NCBI GenBank assembly: GCA_037367405.1
Contig: JAZKJV010006933.1
Span: 248,001-312,000, forward strand
DNA length: 64,000 nt
DNA from: Ottelia alismoides
Taxonomy: Eukaryota; Streptophyta; Magnoliopsida; Alismatales; Hydrocharitaceae
Reading direction: 5' to 3'
This document shows, in pieces, positions 32,861 to 44,676 of this stretch; within the stretch, counting starts at the first letter, position 1; each line of letters starts with the position of its first letter. The translations under genes and the position numbers were made by a program. A model generated the notes under the pieces. That model searched no databases. It worked only from the letters and a program-made list of their open reading frames with translations, and was not told where the DNA came from.

Positions 32861-33586
32861 TCAGTGAGAAACTGGTCCGTCTCGAGATCCTCGAGAAAAA
32901 GTAGATGCAAGGCATGGACCAGATGGACCAGATTGCCAAGACGATGAGTGACCTAAAGACGCAGATCCTTTGCGTCCAGGAGGCACAGATATCTTCCCAG
33001 CAGCCTCCCAGGTCACGTGCTGATCCAAGCAGTAGCAATGCATCCCAACCCTCTGCCTCGTACCGCCAGATCAACCACATCCAGGCAGAGCCGGTCCCAT
33101 TGCTACAGTACTATCCAGCGCAGCTGCCATCTCAGGACACTCAGATGGTGGTCTATCAGCCGGAGCAGCCACTGGCAGTTCTTCCTCCACCCTCCTTCGA
33201 GCAGGAACCATTGATGGAAGTCAATGGGATTTGGTACGACCGATACCCTCAGCCCGGGATTCGTCGTGATCACCCCGGATTCCGTTGGGGGCAACGGTGG
33301 CTCCTCATCTCAGCAGCAGAATCCAGCTCAAGGACAGCAGAGCAGCCAGCAACCACATCAGCAGCAGCAACCCCAATACACCCAGTAGCATTACCAACAG
33401 GGTCCTCATCCCGCCTATCAGGGACAGTAGTGGAGGCAGCGTCAACAGCCTCAGCAGTCATATCCCCAGCCGACCCAGAACTATCCATACCAGCAGCAGC
33501 AGCAACAGCCTCATTTCCCGCAAGGGAACCCATCTGGTTCTCAAGCCCCTATTTTTGAGAACCCAGCTCTCAATGATCTTGCCCGC
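32861..33586 (+). pseudogene. Element B Gag C-terminal region, broken
   Basis: Homology to the end of F's gag continues here across frames: a helical MDQIAKTMSDLKTQI-like segment (about 32920-32960), a stretch with NGIWYDRY (about 33222), then a Gln-rich tail (33300-33540). TAG codons at 32902, 33386 and 33428 interrupt it. F has CAG at the position of the first. Confidence 0.75.
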
Positions 33587-36500
33587 TTGCTTTCCGAACA
33601 GCGAGCATCCTTCAGGCAAGAAATGGATGAATTCCGGCAGGAGATGAGGGAAATCATCAAAGGCAAGGCCGCCATACCCGCTCAGATTGAACCTAACCCG
33701 AATAATCTGAAAAGGAAGTCTGAGCAGGTAGAGTTTACAGAGGATACCTCTCCTAGTGACTATTTGAGTGACATATCTTCTTCTTTGTATGATGCTGATT
33801 TTGTGACTACTAGGAGCGGTAGGATGCCAGCCGACGGCGCCTCATCTGAGCGAGAGCCACATGTTGAATCCAGAGCGCCAGATGAGCCAGGTAGCGGTGC
33901 TGATGCCGCAAATGACGACATTGATGACGGTGGTGCTGAAGCCGCCAAGGATGGAGATCCCGACGACGGTGCTGAAGCCGTCGTGATACCAGATGCAGAC
34001 GGTGGTGCTGATGCCACCATTTTGGATGCCGAGCCAGAGCGCGGTGTTGATGCCGCAGAGACAGGTGCCGGTGGTGGTACCGAGTCCACTACATCTACTT
34101 TTGTTGAGCTTCCCTCTGTGATGTTACCACCTTTTGTATCTATGGACTGTGGTAACAAGAAAAACGAGCATATGAATAAAGGAAAGGTTTCTATTCAAAT
34201 TGCGGATCCATATGTGTTGAATGATGATGATTGTATGGATTCTAATCCTTCACAGGCACAGGGACCTATTCCTAGTCCTCCATCTGAGGAGGCCCCTACT
34301 ATCCCCTTCCCTGAAGCACTCCGCTTGGCGAAGGGGAATAAAAAAGAAAATCCTAAAAAGACCCAACAGGTAGAGATCAGCAACCAGATGATTGATAGAT
34401 TCCACATTCAGCTGACTCTACGAGAAGCACTTGAGCACATCCCCTTCCTCAAAAAGAACTTGAAAGAGGAAACTATAATCCGCAGGAAGAGGAGGTATAG
34501 AGATCAGATCCATGTGCTCACCCATTACACTTGCTGCACCATTCAGAACACATTGCCAGCCAAGAGACTTGATACAGGAGCTTCCTATGTCAGATGTGAG
34601 ATTCAAGAGCAGCAGTTCGATCGTACTCTATTAGACAGTGGCTCTTCTATTAACCTTCTTCCGGCAGCCTTACTTGGCCGATTCGAGTTTGGTCCTCTTC
34701 TTCGGAGCAGGATGGTCCTTCAGTTTGCTGATAGGTCGATTAAGAGGCCGAAGGGGTTATTGAAAGACGTGGTCATTACCATTCAGGGCCTGAAATTCCC
34801 CGTGAACTTCGTTGTGTTGGACATGGAAACACCTGAATCGGTAACTGATACCCCCATCATACTTGGACGCCCATTCTTGGCCACAACCAAGGCGGTGACC
34901 GATCATGATAGCGAGAAGGTATGCTTTCGCGTAAAGGGTGAAACCATACAAATAGAGACGATCGATGAGACCAGAGCGAGAGAATTAACATGCTCAGAGC
35001 AGTCCAGCGAAGCCACGCAGATGACAGAGGACGAGCTAGACATCCGCCAGGAGTGCGACTTTGTGATGACAGATGATGAATCAATTTGGACAGATCCCGT
35101 GGCACAGACCCTCGCCTTGCCTAAAGATTCCCTATATTTAAAGCTTATGGCAGTTGAGAGCCTGGAGAGCACACTCCTGGATGAAGATACAGTTGAGGCT
35201 GGCAGTGTTGGGACGAGTGGTGATGATTTTCAATCCTGTTCTTCTTCTTCAGACCCCTCGGACTCAGACATTGATTGGGATGACTTTGATGAATATCTAC
35301 CTTGTCTGATTCCTTCTGAGCCAACAACCATGATAGAGTGCGAGCCAGTGCAGTGTATTGAGGATTCAGCAGGCCACCCTTCGTCAGAGATTCATGCAGA
35401 GCGAGAGTTCTCCCATGCAGACCTGGTCGCCTTCACACAGACATATCAGAAGCCAGATCTGCCACCTCCCAGTTGTCCAGAACGGAAGCCTCTGCCGCAG
35501 TCGCTGAAGTATAAATTCCTTGCGGGTGAGCCAGATATGCACCCAGTCATTATCTCAGCAGATTTGACTGGAGAACAACAATCTCGTCTGATGGAGGTTC
35601 TTGAAAGAAACTGCAAGGCAATAGGATGGAGTATAGCTGATCTCCAGGGGATTAGTCCGTCTCTGTTCTCTCACCACATCTATCTTGAGGAGGACGCTAG
35701 GCCGTCGCGTGAGTTCCAGCGATGGCTAAACCCGAATCTTCGAGATGTAGTCATGAAAGAAATATCGAGGTGGTGGAGCGCCGATTTTATCTACCCCATC
35801 TCCAACTCCAAGTGGGTTAGTCCATTACATGTGATGCCCAAGAAGATGGGCATCACTATAGTTGTAAATGAGTCTGGAGAGGAGATCGCTACCCGAGTAC
35901 CCACTTCTTGGAGGGTTTGTGTGGACTACAGACGATTGAATAAGGCCACCAAGAAGGATCATTTCCCGCTGCCCTTCATTGATCAGATTATCGAGCGACT
36001 AGCTGGGAAGAGTCATTATTGTTTCCTTGACGGGTACTCCGGATACAATCAAGTGGCCATTGTGCCCGAAGACCAGGAGAAAATGACATTCACCTGTCCG
36101 TTTGGGACTTATGCTTTCAGATGGATGCCCTTTGGTCTATGCAACGCTCCGACGACATTCCAAAGGTTCATGTTGTCCATATTCTTGGACATGGTGGGTG
36201 ACTATTTAGAGGTCTTCATGGATGACTTCTCGGTCTACGGCGAAGGGTTCGATGCTTGTCTTGACTGCCTAGACCGTGTGCTTCAACGTTGCATTGAGGT
36301 CAACCTTGTATTGCCTTGGGAGAAGAATCACTTCATGGTGACTCAAGGGACAGTCCTTGGTCATATCGTCTCCAACAGGGGCATGGAGGTCGACCCGGCC
36401 AAGGTGGATATCATTAGAAAACTCAATCCACCGTTCAATCTGCGTCAGTTGTGGTCTTTTCTGGGGCTTGTCGGTTTCTATCGACGGTTCATTCAGGACT

Positions 36501-37630
36501 TCAGTTGTATTGCCCGACCGCTTACTGATCTGCTGACGAAAGACACCGAGTTCGTTGTCAATGATAAGTGTCTTGCGTCTTTTGAGACTCTCAAAGGTAT
36601 GGTTGTTTCAGCTCCTGTCCTCCAGCCACCTGATTGGTCTCTCCCATTCGAGATCATGACGGATGCTTCAGATTTTGCTGTTGAGGATGTGCTTGGACAG
36701 AGGAGGGATGGTTTACCGTTTGCCATTCACTACGCCAGCCGAACTTTGGATGCCTCTCAGCGAAATTACACTGTGACTGAAAAAGAGATGCTGTCTGTAG
36801 TCTTTGCTTTGGATAAGTATCGATCTTATATTCTCGGATCTAGAGTGACAATTTACACCGATCACACTGCCATCCGGTACTTAATGGCCAAGAAGGATGC
36901 CAAAGCACGTCTTACCAGATGGATCCTTCTACTCCAGGAATTTGATATTGAGATTAAGGACAAGCCTGGAGTCAAGAATGTGGTGGCGGATCATCTCTCC
37001 AGATTGGAGAATCTTGAGGAATCTGAGCCCAGCGCACCTATCACAGAGACGTTTCCAGATGAGGCGATCTTGGCTATCACCTCGCTCCCGTGGTATGCCG
37101 ACATTGTGAACTATCTTGTTGCCAAGACGGTCCCACAAGGTTGGCCCATACAAAAACTCGAGACCTTCCTAGCGAAGGCCAAGTTTTACCATTGGGAGGA
37201 TCCCATCCTTTATCATGAGGGAGAGGACAACATCTGGAGGAGGTGCATTCCTCAAGAAGAGCAGCATAGCGTCCTCACATACCGCCACAAGCTTGAGGCA
37301 GGAGGACATCATTCTAGAAAAAGGACAACACAGAAGGTGCTTCAATCTGGCCTATGGTGGCCTACTCTCTTCAAGGATTCTGATGAGTTCGTGAAGAGAT
37401 GTACTGACTGTCAGAAGATGGTAACCTGCGGACAGAGAGACATGATGCCCATGCAACCCATTCACTTTTGTGAGGTTTTTGATGCATGGGGGATTGATTT
37501 CATGGGCCCATTTCCTAAGAGTCAGGGATTCGAGCATATTTTGCTCGTTGTATATTATGTCAGCCGATGGGTTGAGGCCATCCCCGCCCGAGCCGCAGAT
37601 GCTAAAACTGTATGCAAATTTTTGAGGTAA
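33587..37630 (+). CDS. pol: Element B Pol: protease, RT, RNase H, integrase N-terminal half
   Basis: A 1347-residue open frame. Residue numbers count from the ATG at 33587, which is probably internal to a Gag-Pol frame. An acidic Ala/Gly/Asp repeat region (about 85-180) and an Athila-type LREALEHIPFLKK helix precede the aspartic protease with LLDSGSS (Asp350) and IILGRPFLA. An acidic linker leads to the RT with WRVCVDYRRLN, LDGYSGYNQ and the active-site FMDD (Asp879-Asp880). RNase H starts with TDASDFAVEDVLGQ (Asp1026); the usual Gly in that motif is Glu here. The integrase has a zinc-finger CxxC at Cys1272/Cys1275 and the first catalytic Asp at 1304 (WGIDFMGPF). TAA at 37628-37630 ends the frame before the second catalytic Asp. 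The polyprotein copies element RNA into DNA and integrates it. Confidence 0.95.
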   Translation: MLSEQRASFRQEMDEFRQEMREIIKGKAAIPAQIEPNPNNLKRKSEQVEFTEDTSPSDYLSDISSSLYDADFVTTRSGRMPADGASSEREPHVESRAPDEPGSGADAANDDIDDGGAEAAKDGDPDDGAEAVVIPDADGGADATILDAEPERGVDAAETGAGGGTESTTSTFVELPSVMLPPFVSMDCGNKKNEHMNKGKVSIQIADPYVLNDDDCMDSNPSQAQGPIPSPPSEEAPTIPFPEALRLAKGNKKENPKKTQQVEISNQMIDRFHIQLTLREALEHIPFLKKNLKEETIIRRKRRYRDQIHVLTHYTCCTIQNTLPAKRLDTGASYVRCEIQEQQFDRTLLDSGSSINLLPAALLGRFEFGPLLRSRMVLQFADRSIKRPKGLLKDVVITIQGLKFPVNFVVLDMETPESVTDTPIILGRPFLATTKAVTDHDSEKVCFRVKGETIQIETIDETRARELTCSEQSSEATQMTEDELDIRQECDFVMTDDESIWTDPVAQTLALPKDSLYLKLMAVESLESTLLDEDTVEAGSVGTSGDDFQSCSSSSDPSDSDIDWDDFDEYLPCLIPSEPTTMIECEPVQCIEDSAGHPSSEIHAEREFSHADLVAFTQTYQKPDLPPPSCPERKPLPQSLKYKFLAGEPDMHPVIISADLTGEQQSRLMEVLERNCKAIGWSIADLQGISPSLFSHHIYLEEDARPSREFQRWLNPNLRDVVMKEISRWWSADFIYPISNSKWVSPLHVMPKKMGITIVVNESGEEIATRVPTSWRVCVDYRRLNKATKKDHFPLPFIDQIIERLAGKSHYCFLDGYSGYNQVAIVPEDQEKMTFTCPFGTYAFRWMPFGLCNAPTTFQRFMLSIFLDMVGDYLEVFMDDFSVYGEGFDACLDCLDRVLQRCIEVNLVLPWEKNHFMVTQGTVLGHIVSNRGMEVDPAKVDIIRKLNPPFNLRQLWSFLGLVGFYRRFIQDFSCIARPLTDLLTKDTEFVVNDKCLASFETLKGMVVSAPVLQPPDWSLPFEIMTDASDFAVEDVLGQRRDGLPFAIHYASRTLDASQRNYTVTEKEMLSVVFALDKYRSYILGSRVTIYTDHTAIRYLMAKKDAKARLTRWILLLQEFDIEIKDKPGVKNVVADHLSRLENLEESEPSAPITETFPDEAILAITSLPWYADIVNYLVAKTVPQGWPIQKLETFLAKAKFYHWEDPILYHEGEDNIWRRCIPQEEQHSVLTYRHKLEAGGHHSRKRTTQKVLQSGLWWPTLFKDSDEFVKRCTDCQKMVTCGQRDMMPMQPIHFCEVFDAWGIDFMGPFPKSQGFEHILLVVYYVSRWVEAIPARAADAKTVCKFLR

Positions 37631-38369
37631 AATATCATTTCACGGTTCGGGGTACCTAGAGTCGTGATTTCAGACGGGGGGTTTTATTTCATCAATGACA
37701 AGGTTAGGGCCCTTGCAGACGAGTTCGGCATTGACCATCGGGTTGCCACACCGTATCACCCTCAGACTAATGGTCTTGCCGAAGTATCGAACCGGGAGAT
37801 AAAAACTATCTTGCAGAAGGTTGTCCGCCCAAACTGAAAGGATTGGTCACAGCTTTTGGACTCGGTCTTGTGGGCCTATCGGACTTCCTTCAAGAATCCA
37901 TTGGGGACATCTCCCTTTCGACTCATCTACGACAAGCTGTGCCATTTGCCAGTGGAAATCAAGCATAAATCTTTTTGGGCAGTCACTGAGTTATTGTTAG
38001 ATCCCGAGAGTATAGGAGAACAAAGAAGAGCAGAGTTGGCAAGCCTGGAAGAACTGAGAGATACGTCCTTTTCTAGCAGCCTACAGTATAAAGAGAAAGT
38101 GAAGACATGGCATGATTCCCACATCAGCCATAAACAGTTCGAGCCAGACCAGAGAGTATGGTTGTTTGATTCCAGGTTGAAATTATTTAGGGAAATTACA
38201 GAGCAAGTGGAAAGGTCCGTATGTGGTCAGGAAGGTACATGACAATGACAGTGTTGACATATCTGAACCGTCATCTTCCTCTACCTTTCGTGTCAATGGT
38301 CAACGCCTGAAGCTATATCTAGATCATGACCCACCGACCATTGATGTTGCCCCCATTCTTCTGGTATGA
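37631..38369 (+). pseudogene. Element B integrase C-terminal part, broken
   Basis: The same frame continues after the TAA stop with the second catalytic Asp (37673-37675, ISDGGFYF) and the catalytic Glu (37781-37783, in the [12 protein letters not shown] stretch), so the DDE triad is otherwise intact. TGA at 37835-37837 is a second stop, probably a CGA-to-TGA change. A one-base frameshift near 38190 diverts the end (frame stop at 38240-38242), while similarity to the Athila integrase tail continues in the shifted frame to TGA at 38367-38369. An otherwise well-preserved integrase is thus disabled by three point lesions. Confidence 0.85.
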
Positions 38370-38550
38370 GATGTGTTCTTTGACTCATATCATCTGCATC
38401 TCATACATGGTGATCAATTCCATCGTCCACTGTACAGATCCATCTGTCCATATCTTCTTTCAGTTGTTGATATCTTTTTATCTTTTCTTCTTTTCCTCTT
38501 CTATATTCTTCATCTACCGAAAATGTGCCGCCCCTTGTAGACAGTTTTCC

Positions 38551-38905
38551 ATACTTAGGACGTACTTTGTCCTAAGTATAGGGGGGTGTGCACCCCGAGT
38601 GATTCTATTCTTTTCGATCCTCTCCATTGTCTCCTCTTCTTGTCTATACTTAGGGATATCTTACCCTAAGTATAGGGGGAGACAATCTGAGTACGATCTG
38701 TTCATTCCCACCCTTGACTCTCCCTGCTTTGTGTACAGTCTGCTATACTTAGGATTATTTGATCCTAAGTATAGGGGGGACGGTCAACTTCTCATTCGTT
38801 CATTTATTCCTTTATTCTTTAGACTTGCTTATACTTAGTACGAGTTCTGTCTTCTCTTTTCTCTTCGATCTATGAGGACATAGCTCAAGCTAAGTATAGG
38901 GGGGT
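38551..38905 (+). repeat. Element B stem-loop array with PPT-like tails
   Basis: Three perfect inverted repeats are present: ATACTTAGGAC/GTCCTAAGTAT (38551-38579), CTATACTTAGGG/CCCTAAGTATAG (38644-38675) and CTATACTTAGGAT/ATCCTAAGTATAG (38743-38774, 13-bp stem, 6-nt loop). Each is followed at once by a G-rich purine run. A fourth half-unit, AGCTCAAGCTAAGTATAGGGGGG, ends near 38906. The true PPT (40838-40851) has the same AAGTATAGGG core. Confidence 0.9.
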
Positions 38906-40837
38906 CGTATATACTCTATATATACTTTAGCCATAACTCGTACTTTCGTATTTTCTTAATAATATGGCTAATAATTCACTAAAAACCCTAATAAGAAGAT
39001 GTGATTATTCCTCAAATGCTTTGTGTATTTACTGATTAATAAATCAGGTGAAAATAATTTTTGCAAAATGTTTGAAAAATAGTTTGAAAATCTTTGTGAA
39101 AAATCTTTTGAAAACTATTTGGAAAACATTTTGTTACATGTTTTCAACCTTGTAAAAACATTTTGATTGTAAAAATATTTTCTTTGTGTGAAATAAAATG
39201 TTTGAAAAAATGATTTGCAAATGGCTTGAAAAATGGTTGCAATAATAGTTGAAAAATCTATATATACTGTTTTGAAAACCTTTGCAAAAATGATTTTCAA
39301 ATGTGTGTACATGATTGTAAAATGATTTTAAAAATTACTTTGGACTAGAGTTTTCAAAAATTCTTTGAAAAACAGGTGTCAAGAAAGTTTGAGGAATATA
39401 TGAACATCTCACCAAAATCCACTATGTACTTATAAAATTGATCACTTACCCTTGTAAATTCTTAAAACCCACATCTTGTAAATACAAGAAGCATCCCAGT
39501 GTAAATATTTGTACCTAGTTTTTAGCCAAATATTTTTGTGTTCAAAAATCCCAGAAACATTTGCAAAAATTAAAATCCAAAAACATCTGAAAAATCTTTT
39601 TGAAAAATCTAAAAAATGCATATGCGTCATCATCATCTTTTCAAAAATCCATAAAAAGCTCAAAATCTTTGAAAATTGCATCACAAAAATATTTTCTAAA
39701 TTTGCATGGCATTCGCATTTTTCAGATTGAGTTTGATGGTTGAACGAGTCTAAGTAAAATTCGAAGATTGGAGCTTGATTGGACCTTAAATCTGCTTAAT
39801 TAACAGGAACCTTATAGGAACTGCGATTGAGCTACTTCAGGTCTAGTTGACTTAATTCTTTGAGGATCACGGGACTTGGTTCAATGGATTCTTGACTGCC
39901 TAAGTAGAGTATTTCGGAGCACACGCACGACTCTTGTTGATAATGACCTAACTTGGACACCTACACCTTTCTCATGGCTCAACTCAGTTGGAGTGGTGAG
40001 GGGATTGGATTTGCCGGTATGAGACGCACACAAGTGGAAACATTTGTCCTCCTCTAGGGAGGGAAGTGCACCCCAACCCGTCCAGTGATTAGGAAGTCTA
40101 AAGATAGGAGGTTGTGGGTTGCGATAAAGCTTCAAAAGAGGGATAGTCTACTGGCTCAAGAGGAAAAACTCCTTATGTAAATGCTGTTGTAAATAGTATT
40201 AAAAAAAGTGTGTTCAGGCATGTACAAAAATAAAAAGCCTGCAAAGTATGTACAAATGTTGTAAAGCCAATAAGCAAGCTTGAGTTCCAAAGTCAAATAT
40301 GTGAGCATGCAGCAGGATGACTTGACTACACTGGTCTTGCATCCCAGGATAGGTAGCTACACTGGCTACCATCCATTCTTCTCTTCACCCCCTCCTCTTG
40401 AGCTGGTTGCCACTTGAATTTAGAAGGGAATACCCCGCTCCTCGAGGATGGAGTTATTGGACTGGAGAATCATTGGGTTGTCGTACTGGAGAAGTCAGTT
40501 TCTTTGCCATTCTAGTTGGGGAGATCCACCATCACTTACACTGTACGAGTCAGATTCATAGTCGTAAGGGTTTGCGTATGAATTGAGATATTTCTGACCT
40601 GGCTATTGAGGAGACTTGAGCGGAGTTTTGGGATTCTCAAGGACTGTTGGATTTCAAATTCGGTTCTCATTAAGGTTCCGCCCGCACTAAAATTCCAAAG
40701 GTCCAAATTAAGCTCCAAACTTTGATTTTGTGAAGACAAGTTTGATAATTAAACTAAATCCAAGTTCTTCTTTTTCTTTTCTTTCTTTTTCCTTTTTGCA
40801 CTTATTGCATAAGTGTTTGCTAGGGACTATCAAAGGT
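38906..40837 (+). other. Element B 3' untranslated region
   Basis: No supported gene and no env-like frame with a signal peptide or membrane segment. It starts with GTATATAC repeats (38909-38930), then a TTTGAAAA-rich stretch (39060-39390). A conserved 1.1-kb segment follows that matches element A 15850-16990. Confidence 0.75.
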
Positions 40838-40851
40838 AAAGTATAGGGAGA
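40838..40851 (+). promoter_or_regulatory. Element B polypurine tract
   Basis: AAAGTATAGGGAGA directly precedes the 3' LTR at 40852. Confidence 0.9.
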
Positions 40852-43800
40852 TGATGAATCCACATTTCATCATCTTTATTCTATCATTTTGGCCTCAAAA
40901 ACCCTAGCAAATGCCTGTAAATACCCGTAAATACATCATCTTAGCATTCATGCATGTACATGTAAATAGTATATAAAATATTATAATTAAAGCCAAAATT
41001 ATAGAATAAATAAAAGAAAAGAAAAAGAATAAAATATTGTAAATATTTTATGACCCAAAACCCCGAGACCTAGGCATCTTGATGAATAGGTCAACAAGAA
41101 ATAAAGTAGGGGGAGATAAGGGTCAGATACCTGTATTATTCCATTCATTCTTTATTCATTTTGGGACCTATTTTTGGTTCCACTTTTTATACCTCAAATA
41201 AAGAAACTTTGTACATGAAAGTTGTAGATAATTTAATAAAGAAAAATACAAAATTGAGTTCACTGAAAAATAATTCACAGATAAAAAGTTATGGTCTGAA
41301 TAAAAATCTAGAATCCCAACTTCCCAAACTCGTATCTCACAACTGAAAACTCCAAATGCTGCAAACTCACCTTTAGTTGTATAGAATAAAATAAGCTATT
41401 TAATGGCGGTGGTTTCACATTTGGCGGAGCTACAGTTTGAAAGTTGAGTTTTGGACCTTCATTGTAAACTTGTACAGATTAAAATGTTCAATTTATTATT
41501 TATTCATTATTTTTGTGTTTTTATATTTTTATAATTTTGTAAATATTTGTTATAATACTTGTGTACAATAAAATCAAAAGAAAAACACAAAAGAATACAA
41601 AATAAAAATGTATGTATATACAATACATAGGGATAGAACCTATACTTATGCCTATACAAAACCTACTTATATTTTATTAAATACACAAAACACATCAATA
41701 AAATAAAATAAAAATATATTTGTGTATATAAAAGTATTTTATAATTTTATAAAATAATAACTAAAAATAATAAAATTAAAATACACAAAATAAAAATAAA
41801 GGAATAAAATATATATGTAATATACCTATATAGGGTATAAAAAGTAACTTGTAAAAATATATCTCATAAAAATAATTAAAAATCATAATAAAATACTACA
41901 TATAATAATAAATTTTTTTATTTTATAACCAAAATTTAATTCGTTCTTTTTCTATTTTTAAATTATTTTCTAAATCTTTTTCGCAGGGTTTTTCCTGGTT
42001 GGTCCACGTGGACCAACCAGGAGGCAGTCAGCGTTGACCCCGGGTCAACTGCTTGCCTTCCCTGCCTGCCCTTCTGTCAGACCTGGGTTTTCACCCATTT
42101 TTGTCGATTTCTTTAGGTCGCACCTTGCATTTTTTCGTGATGAAGTCTTCACGACTTTTCTTCCTCGTTATATGGTGATTCACGTCCAAGTGAAACCTTG
42201 GACTTTGGATCACTGAGGCAAGCAGGGCGCCTTGGTCTTTGGAGCACATCAGTCTCTTAGTCAAACCAAATATATGGGGCACCCAACTTTCCATTCGAAT
42301 TTGAACACCTTCGGTCCACCCTTCCTCGCTCCTCTCGTGCTCCAAGCACTCCTGGAGGTGACAGCTCCAGCGCCGTGCATCCAGCCAAGGCGAAGGAAGT
42401 CGGAGGCGTCTCCACCACCTCCCCCAACTTCGGCGGTTGAGGTACCCTCCCTCCGGTCGTTGACTGTCGAGGATGCCACTTCACTCATTTATTTTCAGTG
42501 CATTTGCTTCGCCATAGCTTTAGGATCAAAAACCCCAAAAAAATTTCAAGTTCCATCACGTGAATCGCTCAATCCATTCATCTCGCCGAGTGCAACTCCG
42601 GTCGAGCACCGCCCCATCATTTTGCGTCGCCTTTTCGCCACTGTGGGGTCTAGGCAATTTGCCCCGGACCCTCTCACTTTGTTTTGCAGGTCAAACACCG
42701 TTGACTCGAGCCTGGGTGCCATTTTGATACTCGCCGGAGCTCGGCCGAGCTCTACAGCTCCGCCACCCTCTCGTGAATGCCTCGGCCACCGTCGAGCTCT
42801 TTTGAAGCCCCCAGGAGGAAGACGAGACCTCAGGGAACCTCCAACCCCATTTTGAAGCCAAGAACGGCACCGGAGGAGGAGCAGCACCTCAGAGAACCTC
42901 GGCTCACCGGAGTTCTTCCGCGGTTCTTGCTCCAATCTTCACCGCCGTTGGATCGAGGTGAAGGCCCAGACGCTACAGCTGCCGTTGGATCTAGGCCTCT
43001 CATCACCGTCTGATTGCTCGGCCGTATCTAATAGCAGCCACAGAAGACAAAGCGGCATCGCGCTTCGAGGGAGCGCCATGCGTCAAGTGAACGGCTCTCA
43101 GCCGTTCGATCTCCCTTGCAAGGGGATTTTGCAAGTATACCCCTCGATCTTTTGTAATTGTATTTTAGTACTGAAACTTTAATTAGTAGTTTAAAATTTT
43201 TGTAAAATTTACAAATAGGCCCTCGAACTTTAGATATTTACAGATAGGTCCTCTGCCACATCACCTCACGTGACCTGTTCACGTGAGGTGTGGGCATTTT
43301 GCAGAGAGGCCCTCGGCCTTTAATTTATTTTGTTTTAGTTCGCTAAATTTTGTATTACATGTTAACTTTGCGGGAAATTTGCAAGTGAGCCCCTGGAGGT
43401 TTTTGATATTACGGATAGGTCCTACCAGGCGCGTGCAAGTCACGCGCCCTAGTGGGTCTTTTACACCGATACCCCTGCGGGTTTGAGGATTTGTAATTGG
43501 TCCATAAATTTTAATATTAAGTGTTATATTTTGTGGAAAATTGCTTGTATGCCCCTGAACTTTTGTGTATTTGCATATATACCCCTACTAGGCTGTGACA
43601 TTTTTGTGAACTTGTCTGATTTATTTAAGGCATCATTTGAACTTGAAAAATTCCAAAAAAATCAAATTAAGCTCCTGTTCACTTAAACTTTCACGCCATA
43701 TTTTTAGTTTTTGATTTTATTTCATTTTTATATTTATTAAAAATCAAAAACTCCCCATTTTAGTACTGTCTTGTTTAGAAAATACCAAAACAATAGTAAA

Positions 43801-44671
43801 ATACCTCGAAAAATTCTAAAAAAATCACCTACAGTGTATTTTAACCTATTTTAGTGTCAATCCAAAAATTACTAAAAATTTCAAAAGAAAAACCTAAAAA
43901 AATAGAAAATACTTAAAAAATCCAAAAATGCTAAAAATCATAGAAAACTCCAAAAAATACAAACTCGGTTCTTGTTTCTTCCTTATTTTATTCTCTTTGT
44001 TTCAAAACTGATTTGGGATAATTTTGAGCTCATTTGACATTTTTCCTTCCCACTTTAGTCTCGACCAGATTGTTGATTCACTGTTTTCTTGATTTCAGTT
44101 TTTGAAAATACCAAAAACTTTTTGAAAAATATCCAAAAATCACTAAAATAGTAAAAAACCATAAAAATACCTAAAAGATTTTATTTATGAATTTTTGAGT
44201 ATTTGTGCATATTTTTATAAATATTCTACCTTCTCTTTTATTACATAGTTTATATATTTCAATAATAAAAAAATAAGAAAAAATATAAATTGTAAAATTG
44301 TAAAAATCAGAAAATTAAAAATCAAAATACAAAATTAAAAATTAAATAAAAAATTTTAAAACAAATTAAAAACCCACAAAAATCTTTGCTTTGCATAGTG
44401 TAGACAACACTTCACACTCTCACACACACACACATACACACTTGCTTGATCTACCATGTTTTGCTCCCTGTGTTCGAACTCTCTACGTACTTGCTTACTA
44501 TACACCATTTATGTAGAGTTAAAAATAAATTTTAACTTCACATTTATTTCTTATTGCTTGATCTATAGTGTGGGTTAATTGTTGATTAAATCCATATTTT
44601 AATTGGTCAACTCTTCGACTGTGTTCCCGCCTTGTGAGGAATACAAGACCAATTAATTTTTGGGTTTATCA
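40852..44671 (+). repeat. Element B 3' LTR
   Basis: 3820 bp from TGATGAATCC to GGGTTTATCA. It differs from the 5' LTR by only scattered substitutions and small indels, indicating a fairly recent insertion. The palindrome (41993-42022) and W-box repeat (42033-42049) are intact. Frames at 42091-43013 duplicate those of the 5' LTR and are not genes. Confidence 0.95.
41993..42049. promoter_or_regulatory. Palindrome plus W-box repeat in B 3' LTR
   Basis: Copy of 27160-27216 with the same 30-bp palindrome, CACGTG core and GTTGACC/GGTCAAC pair. Confidence 0.7.
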
Positions 44672-44676
44672 GTGAC
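44672..44676. repeat. TSD of element B (right)
   Basis: GTGAC, identical to 26009-26013. Confidence 0.95.

Larger units (their letters stand above)
26014..44671 (+). mobile_element. Element B: near-complete Athila-type Ty3/gypsy retrotransposon
   Basis: The 18,658-bp element is bounded by GTGAC target duplications. LTRs (26014-29836 and 40852-44671) are 3.8 kb and very similar. Inside are the PBS (29839), a 1.7-kb leader, gag (31601), pol with protease-RT-RNase H-integrase (33587-38369), a stem-loop array (38551-38905), a 2-kb 3' region and a PPT (40838). It is the only element here with a full enzyme set, though frameshifts and a few stops mean this copy is probably not active. No env-like ORF is visible between pol and the 3' LTR, although some Athila elements have one. 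It is inserted in the 3' region of H. Confidence 0.95.
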
